Notes under the pieces: model-generated
Seen by the model: only the letters and a program-made list of their open reading frames with translations
What the model was told of the DNA's origin: nothing
Database searches by the model: none
Source: an uncultured Erysipelotrichaceae bacterium
GTDB taxonomy: Bacteria > Bacillota_I > Bacilli_A > Acholeplasmatales > Anaeroplasmataceae
Assembly (NCBI GenBank): GCA_902796895.1
Contig: CADBQV010000132.1
Location: 1 to 8,506 of the forward strand
DNA: 8,506 nucleotides
Direction: 5' to 3'
Made by a program: the position numbers and the translations under genes
Shown here: one piece after another, positions 1 through 6,261 of the stretch
Layout: each line of letters opens with the position of its first letter
Numbering within the stretch: position 1 is the stretch's first letter

Positions 1-2
1 AT

Positions 3-98
3 ATTAAAACAATGTATAAAAATGGTTTTGATGAAGCTTTAATATCAAAGGCACTTGACTTAGATATAGAATATGTCAAATCTGTTTTAAGTAAATAA
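3..98 (+). CDS. C-terminal tail of an Rpn/PD-(D/E)XK nuclease-type protein (partial)
   Basis: Only the last 31 codons are present; the 5' part lies outside the window and the gene ends at TAA 96-98. The visible peptide reads IKTMYKNGFDEALISKALDL and then ends EYVKSVLSK. The pattern (M-x-x-x-G-F/V-x-x-x-x-I-x-x-x-L-x-L-x-x-x-x-V/I) resembles the short helical tail that ends many Rpn-family recombination-promoting nucleases, also annotated as PD-(D/E)XK nuclease family transposases. These are often multicopy in gut Firmicutes. The nuclease domain itself is not visible, so the family call is an inference from a short tail. Any other protein ending in a small helix-turn-helix-like segment is possible. 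A strong terminator follows, so it is not co-transcribed with topA. Confidence 0.5.
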   Translation: MKTMYKNGFDEALISKALDLDIEYVKSVLSK

Positions 99-135
99 TT
101 TGATAAAAAAATAATAAAAATATTAAATAATTTTT

Positions 136-168
136 AAAAGATAGGAATATTATTTCTTATCTTTTTTT
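136..168 (+). terminator. Intrinsic terminator after the upstream gene
   Basis: A 12-bp stem (136-147 with 154-165, including one G-U pair) encloses a 6-base loop TATTAT. The downstream arm runs into a T tract at 162-168. The hairpin lies 38 bases after the TAA of the upstream partial gene and well before the topA promoter, so it separates the two transcription units. Confidence 0.85.
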
Positions 169-239
169 CGTCAATTTTTAGAAAAAAATTCATAAAATAT
201 TATATATATTTTATATAAGGATAGCAAAGCCTTTTCATC

Positions 240-268
240 TTGACAAGTAATTTGTTTTGGTCTAATAT
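240..268 (+). promoter_or_regulatory. Sigma-A promoter of topA
   Basis: A perfect -35 box TTGACA lies at 240-245. It is separated by exactly 17 bases from the -10 box TAATAT at 263-268. Transcription would start near 275, giving a leader of only about 17 nt that consists almost entirely of the ribosome binding site AAGGAAGTGAT (278-288) ahead of the ATG at 292. Nothing else in the 99-291 gap looks like a gene. Confidence 0.8.
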
Positions 269-291
269 GTTATAGCAAAGGAAGTGATGAC

Positions 292-2532
292 ATGGAAAAG
301 GTAATAATTGTAGAGTCTCCAAGTAAATCACATACCATAGGCGAAATTTTAAAAAGCTTTCCTGATTCATATACAGTATTATCTTCTAAAGGTCACGTTT
401 CTGATCTAGCAACAACTGGTAAAGATGGTTTAGGAATTGATATAGCTAATAATTTTAGACCAAGCTATGTTATCATGCCTGAAAAAAAGAAATTAGTTGA
501 TGACTTAAAAAAGGCTTGTAAGGGTAAGATGGTATATCTTGCAACCGACCCCGACCGTGAGGGTGAGGCAATAGCTTATCATTTAGCATCAATACTTGGC
601 CTATCATTTGATGAAAATAATCGTATTGAATTTAATGAAATAACTAAAGATGGTGTTAATCAAGGAATTGCTACACCACATAAAATAGATATGAAGATGG
701 TTCATAGCCAAGAAACTAGAAGAATGATTGATAGAATCTTAGGCTTTAAATTATCTAATTTAATGAGAAAGAAGCTTCAATCAAGAAGTGCAGGACGTGT
801 TCAAAGCGTCGCATTACTTTTAATATGTAATTTAGAAAAAGAAATTTTATCATTTATACCTATTACATATTATATGATGGAAGCTGATTTTGGTACATTT
901 AAATTAACTCTTCAAGAAATTAATGGTAAAAAGATTAATGATAATAATAGAATCTTAGATAGAAAAATATTAGAAGACCTAAAGGCATCTTTAAAAGCAT
1001 TTAAGGTATCAAATATTCAAACTAAGACAGTATCAAGATCATCATATCCAACATTTACAACATCTACTATGGAACAAACTGCATCAAATCGTTTAGGATT
1101 CCCTGCAGCAAAAACTATGTCTATAGCTCAAAAGCTATATGAAGGTAAAAAGATTGGTGATGAGGTTGTAGGTTTAATTACATACATGCGTACCGATTCA
1201 ACAAGACTTGCAACATCATTTGTTCAACAGGTTAAAGATTTTATAGTTAAAAAATATGGTCCTAAATATGTTGGTGCAGGTACTAAGATTAAAAACCAAA
1301 AGGGTATGCAAGATGGACACGAAGGTATTCGTCCTACATCTATATTAAGAACACCTGAATCTGTTAAGGCATATTTAAGTGATGAAGAATATAAATTATA
1401 TAATCTTATTTATAATAGAACTCTTGCATCATTAATGTCTAATGCTTCATTTAGTCAAACTAAAATTGATTTTGAAAATACTAATTCATTATGGTCAACA
1501 ACTGGACGTGTAATGCTATTTGATGGATTTTTAAAAATTGAAGAAAAAGAAGAAGATGACAAAAATAGCTTAATTCCTGAATTTGTAATTGGTGAGGAAT
1601 ATAATCCTTTTGATGTACAAATATTAGAAAAGATGACACAACCTAAATCTAGATATACTGAAGCATCTATTATTAAGGATATGGAAGAATTAGGTATAGG
1701 TAGACCATCTACATATGCTCAAACTATTGATACACTTAAAAAGAGTAATTATATTAAGATAGAGAAAAAATCTATAATACCTACTGAACAAGGTGTTATA
1801 ACTACAGATAAATTACAAGAATATTTTAAAGATCTAATCAATGTTAAATATACAGCTAATATGGAACTTGATTTAGATAAAATAGCATCAGGTGAAATGG
1901 ATGAATTAGAAGAATTAAATGAATTTTATAATCATTTTATTCCACTATATGATAATGCTAAAAATAATATGGATAGCCTATATCCAATTGAAACAGATGA
2001 AATATGTCCTAATTGTGGTAATAAATTAGTTATAAGATTAGGTCGTTTTGGTGAATTCACTGCTTGTAGTAATTACCCAAGCTGTAAATACATTAAGCAA
2101 GAAGAAAAAGAAGATTCAAATAAATCTGTAGATACAGGTATATTATGTCCAATTTGTAAAAGCCATAATTTATTTAAAAGAGTTGCATCACGTGGTAAGA
2201 ATAAAGGAAATATCTTCTATTCATGTGAGGATTTTAGAAAATGTAAGGCAACATATAATGATATGCCAACAAATGAATTATGTCCTAATTGTAATTCGAT
2301 GATGCTAAAGGATAAAGATGGCAATTTATATTGTAGTAATAATTGTTTAAATAAAGATGATGAAATAAAAGAAGAAAATGTATTATGTCCTGTATGTAAT
2401 AAGGGTACATTAATTAAAAGAACTGCATCACGTGGTAAGAATAAAGGAAATGTATTCTTTGGATGTAGTAATTTCCCTAAATGTAAAACAATTATTTCTA
2501 TAGAAGATTATAATAAATTATTAAATAAATGA
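292..2532 (+). CDS. topA: DNA topoisomerase I (type IA)
   Basis: This type IA topoisomerase relaxes negative supercoils by cutting one strand through a 5'-phosphotyrosine link. The 746-residue protein opens with a Toprim domain: the VESPSK motif has Glu8, and the DPDREGE motif has the metal-binding acidic triad D86, D88 and E90. The central gate domain has the catalytic motif ITYMRTDST with Tyr298 and Arg300, preceded by SAGRVQSVAL near 166-175. The C-terminal part carries four zinc fingers: C572/C575/C592/C598, C619/C622/C645/C651, C664/C667/C681/C685 and C699/C702/C725/C731. Fingers 2 and 4 are near copies exactly 80 residues apart. The length fits Firmicute TopA. The ATG start is supported by AAGGAAGTGAT just upstream. 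The gene has its own promoter and terminator, so it appears monocistronic. It ends at TGA 2530-2532. Confidence 0.97.
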   Translation: MEKVIIVESPSKSHTIGEILKSFPDSYTVLSSKGHVSDLATTGKDGLGIDIANNFRPSYVIMPEKKKLVDDLKKACKGKMVYLATDPDREGEAIAYHLASILGLSFDENNRIEFNEITKDGVNQGIATPHKIDMKMVHSQETRRMIDRILGFKLSNLMRKKLQSRSAGRVQSVALLLICNLEKEILSFIPITYYMMEADFGTFKLTLQEINGKKINDNNRILDRKILEDLKASLKAFKVSNIQTKTVSRSSYPTFTTSTMEQTASNRLGFPAAKTMSIAQKLYEGKKIGDEVVGLITYMRTDSTRLATSFVQQVKDFIVKKYGPKYVGAGTKIKNQKGMQDGHEGIRPTSILRTPESVKAYLSDEEYKLYNLIYNRTLASLMSNASFSQTKIDFENTNSLWSTTGRVMLFDGFLKIEEKEEDDKNSLIPEFVIGEEYNPFDVQILEKMTQPKSRYTEASIIKDMEELGIGRPSTYAQTIDTLKKSNYIKIEKKSIIPTEQGVITTDKLQEYFKDLINVKYTANMELDLDKIASGEMDELEELNEFYNHFIPLYDNAKNNMDSLYPIETDEICPNCGNKLVIRLGRFGEFTACSNYPSCKYIKQEEKEDSNKSVDTGILCPICKSHNLFKRVASRGKNKGNIFYSCEDFRKCKATYNDMPTNELCPNCNSMMLKDKDGNLYCSNNCLNKDDEIKEENVLCPVCNKGTLIKRTASRGKNKGNVFFGCSNFPKCKTIISIEDYNKLLNK
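2184..2211 (+). repeat. Copy 1 of a 28-base direct repeat inside topA (zinc finger 2)
   Basis: This 28-base stretch is identical to 2424-2451, offset by exactly 240 bases (80 codons). It encodes ASRGKNKGN in zinc finger 2 of TopA, between its second and third cysteines. The flanking codons differ at several positions, so the identity covers a block rather than the whole module. Confidence 0.85.
2424..2451 (+). repeat. Copy 2 of the 28-base direct repeat inside topA (zinc finger 4)
   Basis: This is the second exact copy of the 2184-2211 block, in the same reading frame. It encodes ASRGKNKGN in the fourth zinc finger. The cysteine pairs of fingers 2 and 4 keep the same 80-residue offset (C619/C699, C622/C702, C645/C725, C651/C731), which indicates a module duplication around finger 3. 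Confidence 0.85.
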
Positions 2533-2541
2533 AAAAATAGG

Positions 2542-2574
2542 AAAATAGGTTAAATTTTAGCCTATTTTTCTTTT
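2542..2574 (+). terminator. Intrinsic terminator of topA
   Basis: An 11-bp stem (2542-2552 with 2558-2568, one G-U pair) has a 5-base loop and is followed by the tail TTTTTCTTTT. It begins 10 bases after the topA stop codon. Its end overlaps the candidate -35 region of the ftsY promoter, so the two signals are tightly packed. Confidence 0.85.
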
Positions 2575-2599
2575 GATATTAAAAAGTTTATGGTATAAT
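2573..2599 (+). promoter_or_regulatory. Extended -10 promoter of the ftsY-ylxM-ffh unit
   Basis: A consensus TATAAT at 2594-2599 is preceded by TGG (2591-2593), which makes an extended -10 element. The best -35 is TTGATA at 2573-2578 with a short 15-base spacer. It is suboptimal, but the extended -10 can compensate. Transcription would start near 2606, only about 11 bases before the ftsY start codon. Confidence 0.7.
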
Positions 2600-2605
2600 C
2601 GTTTT

Positions 2606-2611
2606 GGTGAT
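2606..2611 (+). promoter_or_regulatory. Ribosome binding site supporting the TTG start of ftsY
   Basis: GGTGAT matches the 3' half of the full Shine-Dalgarno sequence AAGGAGGTGAT. It sits 5 bases before the TTG at 2617, which supports that non-ATG start. No in-frame ATG occurs until far into the conserved protein. Confidence 0.6.
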
Positions 2612-2616
2612 TTAAA

Positions 2617-3585
2617 TTGGGATTTTTTGATTTATTTAAAAGAAAAGATAAAAAGAAAAAAGAAAAATATAAGCTAGGTCTTCATAAAACTAGAGAAGGT
2701 GCATTATCAAGCTTGAAAGAAATTTTAAGCAAATCAGAAAAAATTGATGATGAATTATTCGACAGATTAGAAGAAATATTTATTATGGCTGATATCGGTG
2801 TTGATACAGTTATAGATTTTATTGAACAATTAAAAGAAGAAGTATATCATAAAAAGATTACTAATCCTGTTGATTTACAAGAAATGATTATAGATAAAAT
2901 GTTTGAAATATATTTAAATGGTGAAATTGTTAATGCCAATTTAAATTTAAATAAAAATGGTTTATCTGTAATTTTATTTGTTGGAGTAAATGGTGTAGGT
3001 AAGACTACATCAATTGCTAAAATTGCAAACCAATACAAAAATGAAGGCAAGAAGGTATTACTTGCTGCAGGTGATACATTTAGAGCTGGTGCTATTGCAC
3101 AGCTTGATGTATGGGCTAAAAGAGTTGGTGTAGATATCGTAACTAAGCCAGATGGATCTGACCCATCAAGTGTAATGTATGATGCAATTAAAAAGGCAAA
3201 AGAAGAAAAATATGATATTTTACTTTGTGATACTGCAGGTAGATTACAAAATAAAGTTAATCTAATGAATGAATTATCTAAAATGAGAAGAGTATTACAA
3301 AAAGAAATGCCAGATGCACCACATGAGACATTACTTGTTATTGATGCTACAACAGGTCAAAATGGTATGAGCCAAGCTAAAGCATTTAAAGAAGCAACAG
3401 ATGTATCAGGTGTAATACTTACTAAGCTTGATGGCACATCAAAAGGTGGTATTGTTCTTGCAATACGTCATGAAATGGGTATTCCAATTAAATATATTGG
3501 ACTTGGTGAGGGCGTAGATGATTTAGAAGTATTTGATATTGAACAATATCTATATGGCCTATTTGCTGATTTCTTTGAAGAATAA
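2617..3585 (+). CDS. ftsY: Signal recognition particle receptor FtsY
   Basis: FtsY is the membrane-associated SRP receptor GTPase. It docks the Ffh-ribosome-nascent chain complex at the Sec translocon, and both GTPases hydrolyse GTP together. The 322-residue protein has a very short basic N-terminus (MGFFDLFKRKDKKKKEKYK) in place of the long acidic A domain of E. coli FtsY. It is likely an amphipathic membrane-binding helix, as is typical of Gram-positive forms. The helical N domain spans about 25-105. The G domain has GVNGVGKTT (123-131), DTFRAGA (153-159), DTAGR (205-209), TKLDGTSKGG (269-278) and GLGE (295-298). The start codon is TTG, chosen because MGFFDLF is the usual FtsY beginning and GGTGAT lies upstream. 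It is followed after 30 bases by ylxM and then ffh, its direct functional partner. Confidence 0.96.
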   Translation: MGFFDLFKRKDKKKKEKYKLGLHKTREGALSSLKEILSKSEKIDDELFDRLEEIFIMADIGVDTVIDFIEQLKEEVYHKKITNPVDLQEMIIDKMFEIYLNGEIVNANLNLNKNGLSVILFVGVNGVGKTTSIAKIANQYKNEGKKVLLAAGDTFRAGAIAQLDVWAKRVGVDIVTKPDGSDPSSVMYDAIKKAKEEKYDILLCDTAGRLQNKVNLMNELSKMRRVLQKEMPDAPHETLLVIDATTGQNGMSQAKAFKEATDVSGVILTKLDGTSKGGIVLAIRHEMGIPIKYIGLGEGVDDLEVFDIEQYLYGLFADFFEE

Positions 3586-3615
3586 TTAGTTTAAAATTAT
3601 ATAAGGAATAATAAT

Positions 3616-3909
3616 ATGGAACAAAGAGATAGAATTATTGGCTTATATGATATATATAGTCAACTTTTAACTGAAAAGCAAAGATCATATTTTGAAGATT
3701 ATTATTATAATGACCTATCTTTAGCTGAAATAGCTTCAAATTATAATATATCTAGAAATGGCGTTTTTGATCAAATTAAAAGAACTTGTGAAGCACTTGA
3801 ATTATATGAATCTAAATTAAAATTAGCATATAAATATAAAAAAATAGAAGAACTTAAAATAGATAGTGAATTATTACAACAAATCACTGATATTTTATGG
3901 GAGGAATAA
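3616..3909 (+). CDS. ylxM: YlxM family DNA-binding (helix-turn-helix) protein, SRP-associated
   Basis: This is a small protein of 97 residues with a sigma-70 region 4-like helix-turn-helix at about 16-60 (LLTEKQRSYFEDYYYNDLSLAEIA, followed by a recognition helix around SRNGVFDQIKR). This is the UPF0122/YlxM family, found beside ffh in most Firmicutes and Mollicutes. In streptococci YlxM has been linked to SRP function, binding SRP components and modulating GTPase activity; its role here is inferred from family and position. The start ATG has AAGGA (3603-3607) 8 bases upstream. The last codons contain the ffh ribosome binding site, and the stop is one base before the ffh ATG, so translation of the two is probably coupled. 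It is slightly shorter than the usual length of about 110 residues but looks intact. Confidence 0.92.
   Translation: MEQRDRIIGLYDIYSQLLTEKQRSYFEDYYYNDLSLAEIASNYNISRNGVFDQIKRTCEALELYESKLKLAYKYKKIEELKIDSELLQQITDILWEE
3899..3905 (+). promoter_or_regulatory. Ribosome binding site of ffh, inside the ylxM 3' end
   Basis: GGGAGGA lies 5 bases before the ATG at 3911. It fixes the ffh start there rather than at the in-frame ATG at 3866. The site overlaps the final Trp-Glu-Glu codons of ylxM, an arrangement that favours translational coupling. Confidence 0.8.
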
Positions 3910-3910
3910 T

Positions 3911-5338
3911 ATGGCATTTGATAGCTTAAGCTCTCGTTTACAAATGGGACTTCGTCGTCTTACTGGTAAAGGAAAGCTAAATGAAAATGATATAGATGAA
4001 ATGCTAAAGGAAGTAAGATTATCTTTACTTGAAGCCGATGTTAACTATAAGGTTGTTAAAAAGTTTTTAGCAAATATTAAAGAACAAGCTTTAGGTGAAA
4101 AAATCTTAAAAGGATTAAATCCTGGACAACAGGTTGTTAAAATAGTTCGTGAAGAATTAAAAAAGACACTTGGAGATGAGCAAGTAGATTTAAATATTAA
4201 AAATCATGGCACAACTATTGTTATGGCAGTAGGTCTTCAAGGTGCAGGTAAAACAACAGCTGTTGGTAAGATGGCACTTTTCTATCGTAAAAAATTAAAG
4301 AAAAAACCAATGCTTATTGCAGCAGATATTTATAGACCTGCCGCAGTAGATCAATTAGTTACATTAGGTAAATCTATAAATGTACCTGTATTTGAAATGG
4401 GTACTAAGGTTAAAGCTGAAAAAATAGTTGAAGAAGGATTAAAGAAGGCTAAAGAAGAAGGCTGTGATTTAGTATTTATCGATACTGCAGGTAGACTTCA
4501 AATTAATGAAGAATTAATGCAAGAATTAGATAATGTTAAAGAAATAGCTAAACCAGATGAAATCTTACTTACAGTAGATGCAATGGCAGGTCAGGATGCA
4601 GTAAATGTCGCACTTGCATTCCATCTAAAGCTAGACATTACAGGTATCATATTAACTAAGCTTGATGGTGATACTCGTGGTGGTGCAGCCTTATCTATTA
4701 AAGAGATGACAGGCATACCTATTAAAATTATGTCTACAGGTGAAAAGCTTGACCAAATGGAAATATTCTATCCTGATAGACTTGCAGATAGAATCCTTGG
4801 TATGGGTGATGTATTATCTTTAATCGATACAGTCCAAGAAAATATCGATGAAGATGAAATGAAATCTGCAACTGAAAGAATGATGAGTGATTCTTTTAAT
4901 TATAATGATTTAATTAAGCAATTTAAAATGATTAAAAGAATGGGTTCTATTTCAAAATTATTAGGATTCCTACCTGGTATTGGTAAAATGAAAAATGCCT
5001 TATCACAGGTTGATGATAAAGCATTTGATAGAATTGAAGCAATCATTTATTCAATGACTGAAGAAGAAAGACGTCATCCTGAATTAATTGATAAAGACTT
5101 CAAACGTCGTGATCGTATATCTAAAGGTTCTGGTAGATCTATTCAAGAGGTTAATAGACTTAGAGATACATTAAGCCAAATGAAGCAATCAATGAAGCAA
5201 ATGAAGAATATGGATGAAGATTCATTAAAGCATATGCAACAACAAGCTAAAGCTGGCAATTATCAAGCAATGCCTAATATGCAACAGCCTAAACAAAGAA
5301 AAGGTAAAGGTAAGGGCAAAGGCCAATTTAGATTTTAG
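3911..5338 (+). CDS. ffh: Signal recognition particle protein Ffh (SRP54)
   Basis: Ffh is the protein subunit of SRP. It binds 4.5S/6S SRP RNA and hydrophobic signal sequences at the ribosome, then pairs with FtsY. The 475-residue protein from ATG 3911 starts MAFDSLSSRLQ, the family's normal beginning. The N domain covers about 1-95. The G domain has GLQGAGKTT (108-116), the DIYRPAAVDQL insertion-box region (139-149), DTAGR (191-195), TKLDGD (249-254) and the TGEK region near 277. The methionine-rich M domain begins near 325, with the finger loop around GFLPGIGKM (352-360) and the SRP-RNA-binding helix-turn-helix at RRDRISKGSGRSIQEVNRL (399-417). The tail is rich in Met and Gln and ends in a basic GKGKGKGQFRF. 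An upstream in-frame ATG (3866) would add 15 residues unlike any Ffh and lies inside ylxM. No SRP RNA gene is visible in the window. Confidence 0.97.
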   Translation: MAFDSLSSRLQMGLRRLTGKGKLNENDIDEMLKEVRLSLLEADVNYKVVKKFLANIKEQALGEKILKGLNPGQQVVKIVREELKKTLGDEQVDLNIKNHGTTIVMAVGLQGAGKTTAVGKMALFYRKKLKKKPMLIAADIYRPAAVDQLVTLGKSINVPVFEMGTKVKAEKIVEEGLKKAKEEGCDLVFIDTAGRLQINEELMQELDNVKEIAKPDEILLTVDAMAGQDAVNVALAFHLKLDITGIILTKLDGDTRGGAALSIKEMTGIPIKIMSTGEKLDQMEIFYPDRLADRILGMGDVLSLIDTVQENIDEDEMKSATERMMSDSFNYNDLIKQFKMIKRMGSISKLLGFLPGIGKMKNALSQVDDKAFDRIEAIIYSMTEEERRHPELIDKDFKRRDRISKGSGRSIQEVNRLRDTLSQMKQSMKQMKNMDEDSLKHMQQQAKAGNYQAMPNMQQPKQRKGKGKGKGQFRF

Positions 5339-5339
5339 T

Positions 5340-5372
5340 ATAAATCCATGTCTTTCATGGATTTATCTTTTT
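5340..5372 (+). terminator. Intrinsic terminator after ffh, abutting the trhP1 ribosome binding site
   Basis: An 11-bp hairpin without mismatches (5340-5350 with 5356-5366) has a 5-base loop TCTTT and is followed by C and five T. It begins one base after the ffh stop codon. The Shine-Dalgarno AGGAGA of the next gene (5373-5378) follows the last T directly. I see no convincing promoter between ffh and the next gene, so this hairpin probably gives partial termination and lowers trhP1-trhP2 expression relative to ffh. Confidence 0.8.
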
Positions 5373-5385
5373 AGGAGATAATATA

Positions 5386-6261
5386 ATGAAATTAATTTCA
5401 AGTATTTATAATGACTTAGAATTAAAACTTAATATAAATTATCTTGATGGTGCCATTTTAATGGTGCCATATTTAGCTTTAAATTATGATAAAGAAAATA
5501 ATTTAAATGTAGATGAAGCAATTAAATTATTAAATGATTCTAATAAAATTGTTATTTTAGGTATTAATAAAATATTTAAGCCAAGTGAAATAGATATGGC
5601 TAAAGAATTTATTAATAAATATAAAGATTTAAATTTATATTTCTATACAGCTGATATGGGTATTAATAATATATTAATTGAATTAGGTATGTCTAATAAA
5701 ATTATATATAACCCTGAAACTATGATTACTAATTACTTAGATTTAAGTGTCTTAAATGAATTTAAATTTGATGCGTATGGCTTAAGCCTTGAAATAACAT
5801 TAAATGATTTAAAATTATGTTATGAAAAAACTAATGCTAATATAATTTATCAATTATTTGGATATCGTTTAATGTTTTATTCTAATAGACAATTATTATC
5901 TTTATATGAGAAAAAAATAAATATGGATATTCCAAAAGAAGGATATTTAAAAGAAATAACAAGAAATGATTATAATCCAATAATTGAAAATGAAAATGGA
6001 ACATTAATATATAGACCATATATCGTATCTATGATTAATGAATTTAGAAATTTATCATTTTTAAAATATGGTTATATTGAATCATATAACATTGATAAAA
6101 ATACATATCAAATTATATTAAAAACATTTTATGATCTAAATTTAAATAAAATAACTAATGATGAGGCTATAAATATTATTAATAATTTAAATTTAAATAT
6201 CTCAGATGGATTTAAATATAAAGATAGTGTATACCAAAAGGAGGAATTGAAAATTGGCTAA
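5386..6261 (+). CDS. trhP1: U32 family protein, tRNA uridine 34 hydroxylation factor TrhP1 (YrrN-like)
   Basis: This 291-residue protein is rich in Asn, Ile and Tyr and lies directly before a canonical U32 protein, as yrrN precedes yrrO in B. subtilis. There the pair (TrhP1/TrhP2) is needed for prephenate-dependent formation of 5-hydroxyuridine at the wobble position of tRNAs. The sequence fits a diverged TIM-barrel-like U32 fold: an opening beta strand with YLDGAILMVP (19-28), KIVILGINKIF (53-63), LNLYFYTADMGI (82-93) and LSLEITLNDLKLCYEKTN (133-150). It has a single Cys in that last segment and lacks the C-x6-G-x-C signature, so it cannot hold the iron-sulfur cluster expected in the partner. 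The ATG start follows AGGAGA at 7 bases. The 3' end overlaps trhP2 by 8 bases. Codons are even more AT-biased than in ffh, as expected for a less constrained gene. The assignment rests on neighbourhood and general pattern. Confidence 0.72.
   Translation: MKLISSIYNDLELKLNINYLDGAILMVPYLALNYDKENNLNVDEAIKLLNDSNKIVILGINKIFKPSEIDMAKEFINKYKDLNLYFYTADMGINNILIELGMSNKIIYNPETMITNYLDLSVLNEFKFDAYGLSLEITLNDLKLCYEKTNANIIYQLFGYRLMFYSNRQLLSLYEKKINMDIPKEGYLKEITRNDYNPIIENENGTLIYRPYIVSMINEFRNLSFLKYGYIESYNIDKNTYQIILKTFYDLNLNKITNDEAINIINNLNLNISDGFKYKDSVYQKEELKIG
6236..6246 (+). promoter_or_regulatory. Ribosome binding site fixing the TTG start of trhP2
   Basis: AAAAGGAGGAA is the strongest Shine-Dalgarno in the window. 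It lies inside the trhP1 3' end, with its AGGAGG core 9 bases before TTG 6254. That start gives the typical U32 opening MAKFELLAPAGDLEKLK. Confidence 0.8.

Noticed and set aside
192..214. AT-only inverted repeat (8-bp arms, 7-base loop) upstream of topA
   Set aside because: Made entirely of A-T pairs in a very AT-rich gap; no T-tract or other context, so likely chance.
221..280. Direct repeat ATAGCAAAG at 221-229 and 272-280 around the topA promoter
   Set aside because: Nine bases twice in a 190-base gap is weak. The second copy overlaps the ribosome binding site, and no third copy or symmetry supports an operator.
2530..2532. TGA at the end of topA read as Trp (genetic code 4)
   Set aside because: A TAA follows seven codons later, within the terminator hairpin, the protein is already full length, and Trp is encoded by TGG wherever I checked.
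2847..3050. Open frame of 67 codons on the - strand inside ftsY
   Set aside because: It lies opposite the conserved FtsY N and G domains and has no ribosome binding site or recognisable protein pattern; it is a shadow of the real gene.
3575..3603. Possible promoter TTGAAG-17-TATATA before ylxM
   Set aside because: Its -10 would overlap the ylxM ribosome binding site and leave a leader of about 6 bases; both boxes are weak in AT-rich DNA.
3866..3910. Upstream in-frame ATG extending Ffh by 15 residues
   Set aside because: It lies inside ylxM and lacks a ribosome binding site, while ATG 3911 has GGGAGGA at 5 bases and gives the family's normal N-terminus.
3421..4668. Shared 14-base block ACTAAGCTTGATGG in ftsY and ffh
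   Set aside because: Explained by the homologous TKLDG motif of the two paralogous SRP GTPases.
5447..5470. ATGGTGCCAT repeated with a 14-base period in trhP1
   Set aside because: The copies are in different reading frames and encode unrelated residues; it is a small coincidence or slippage relic without visible effect.
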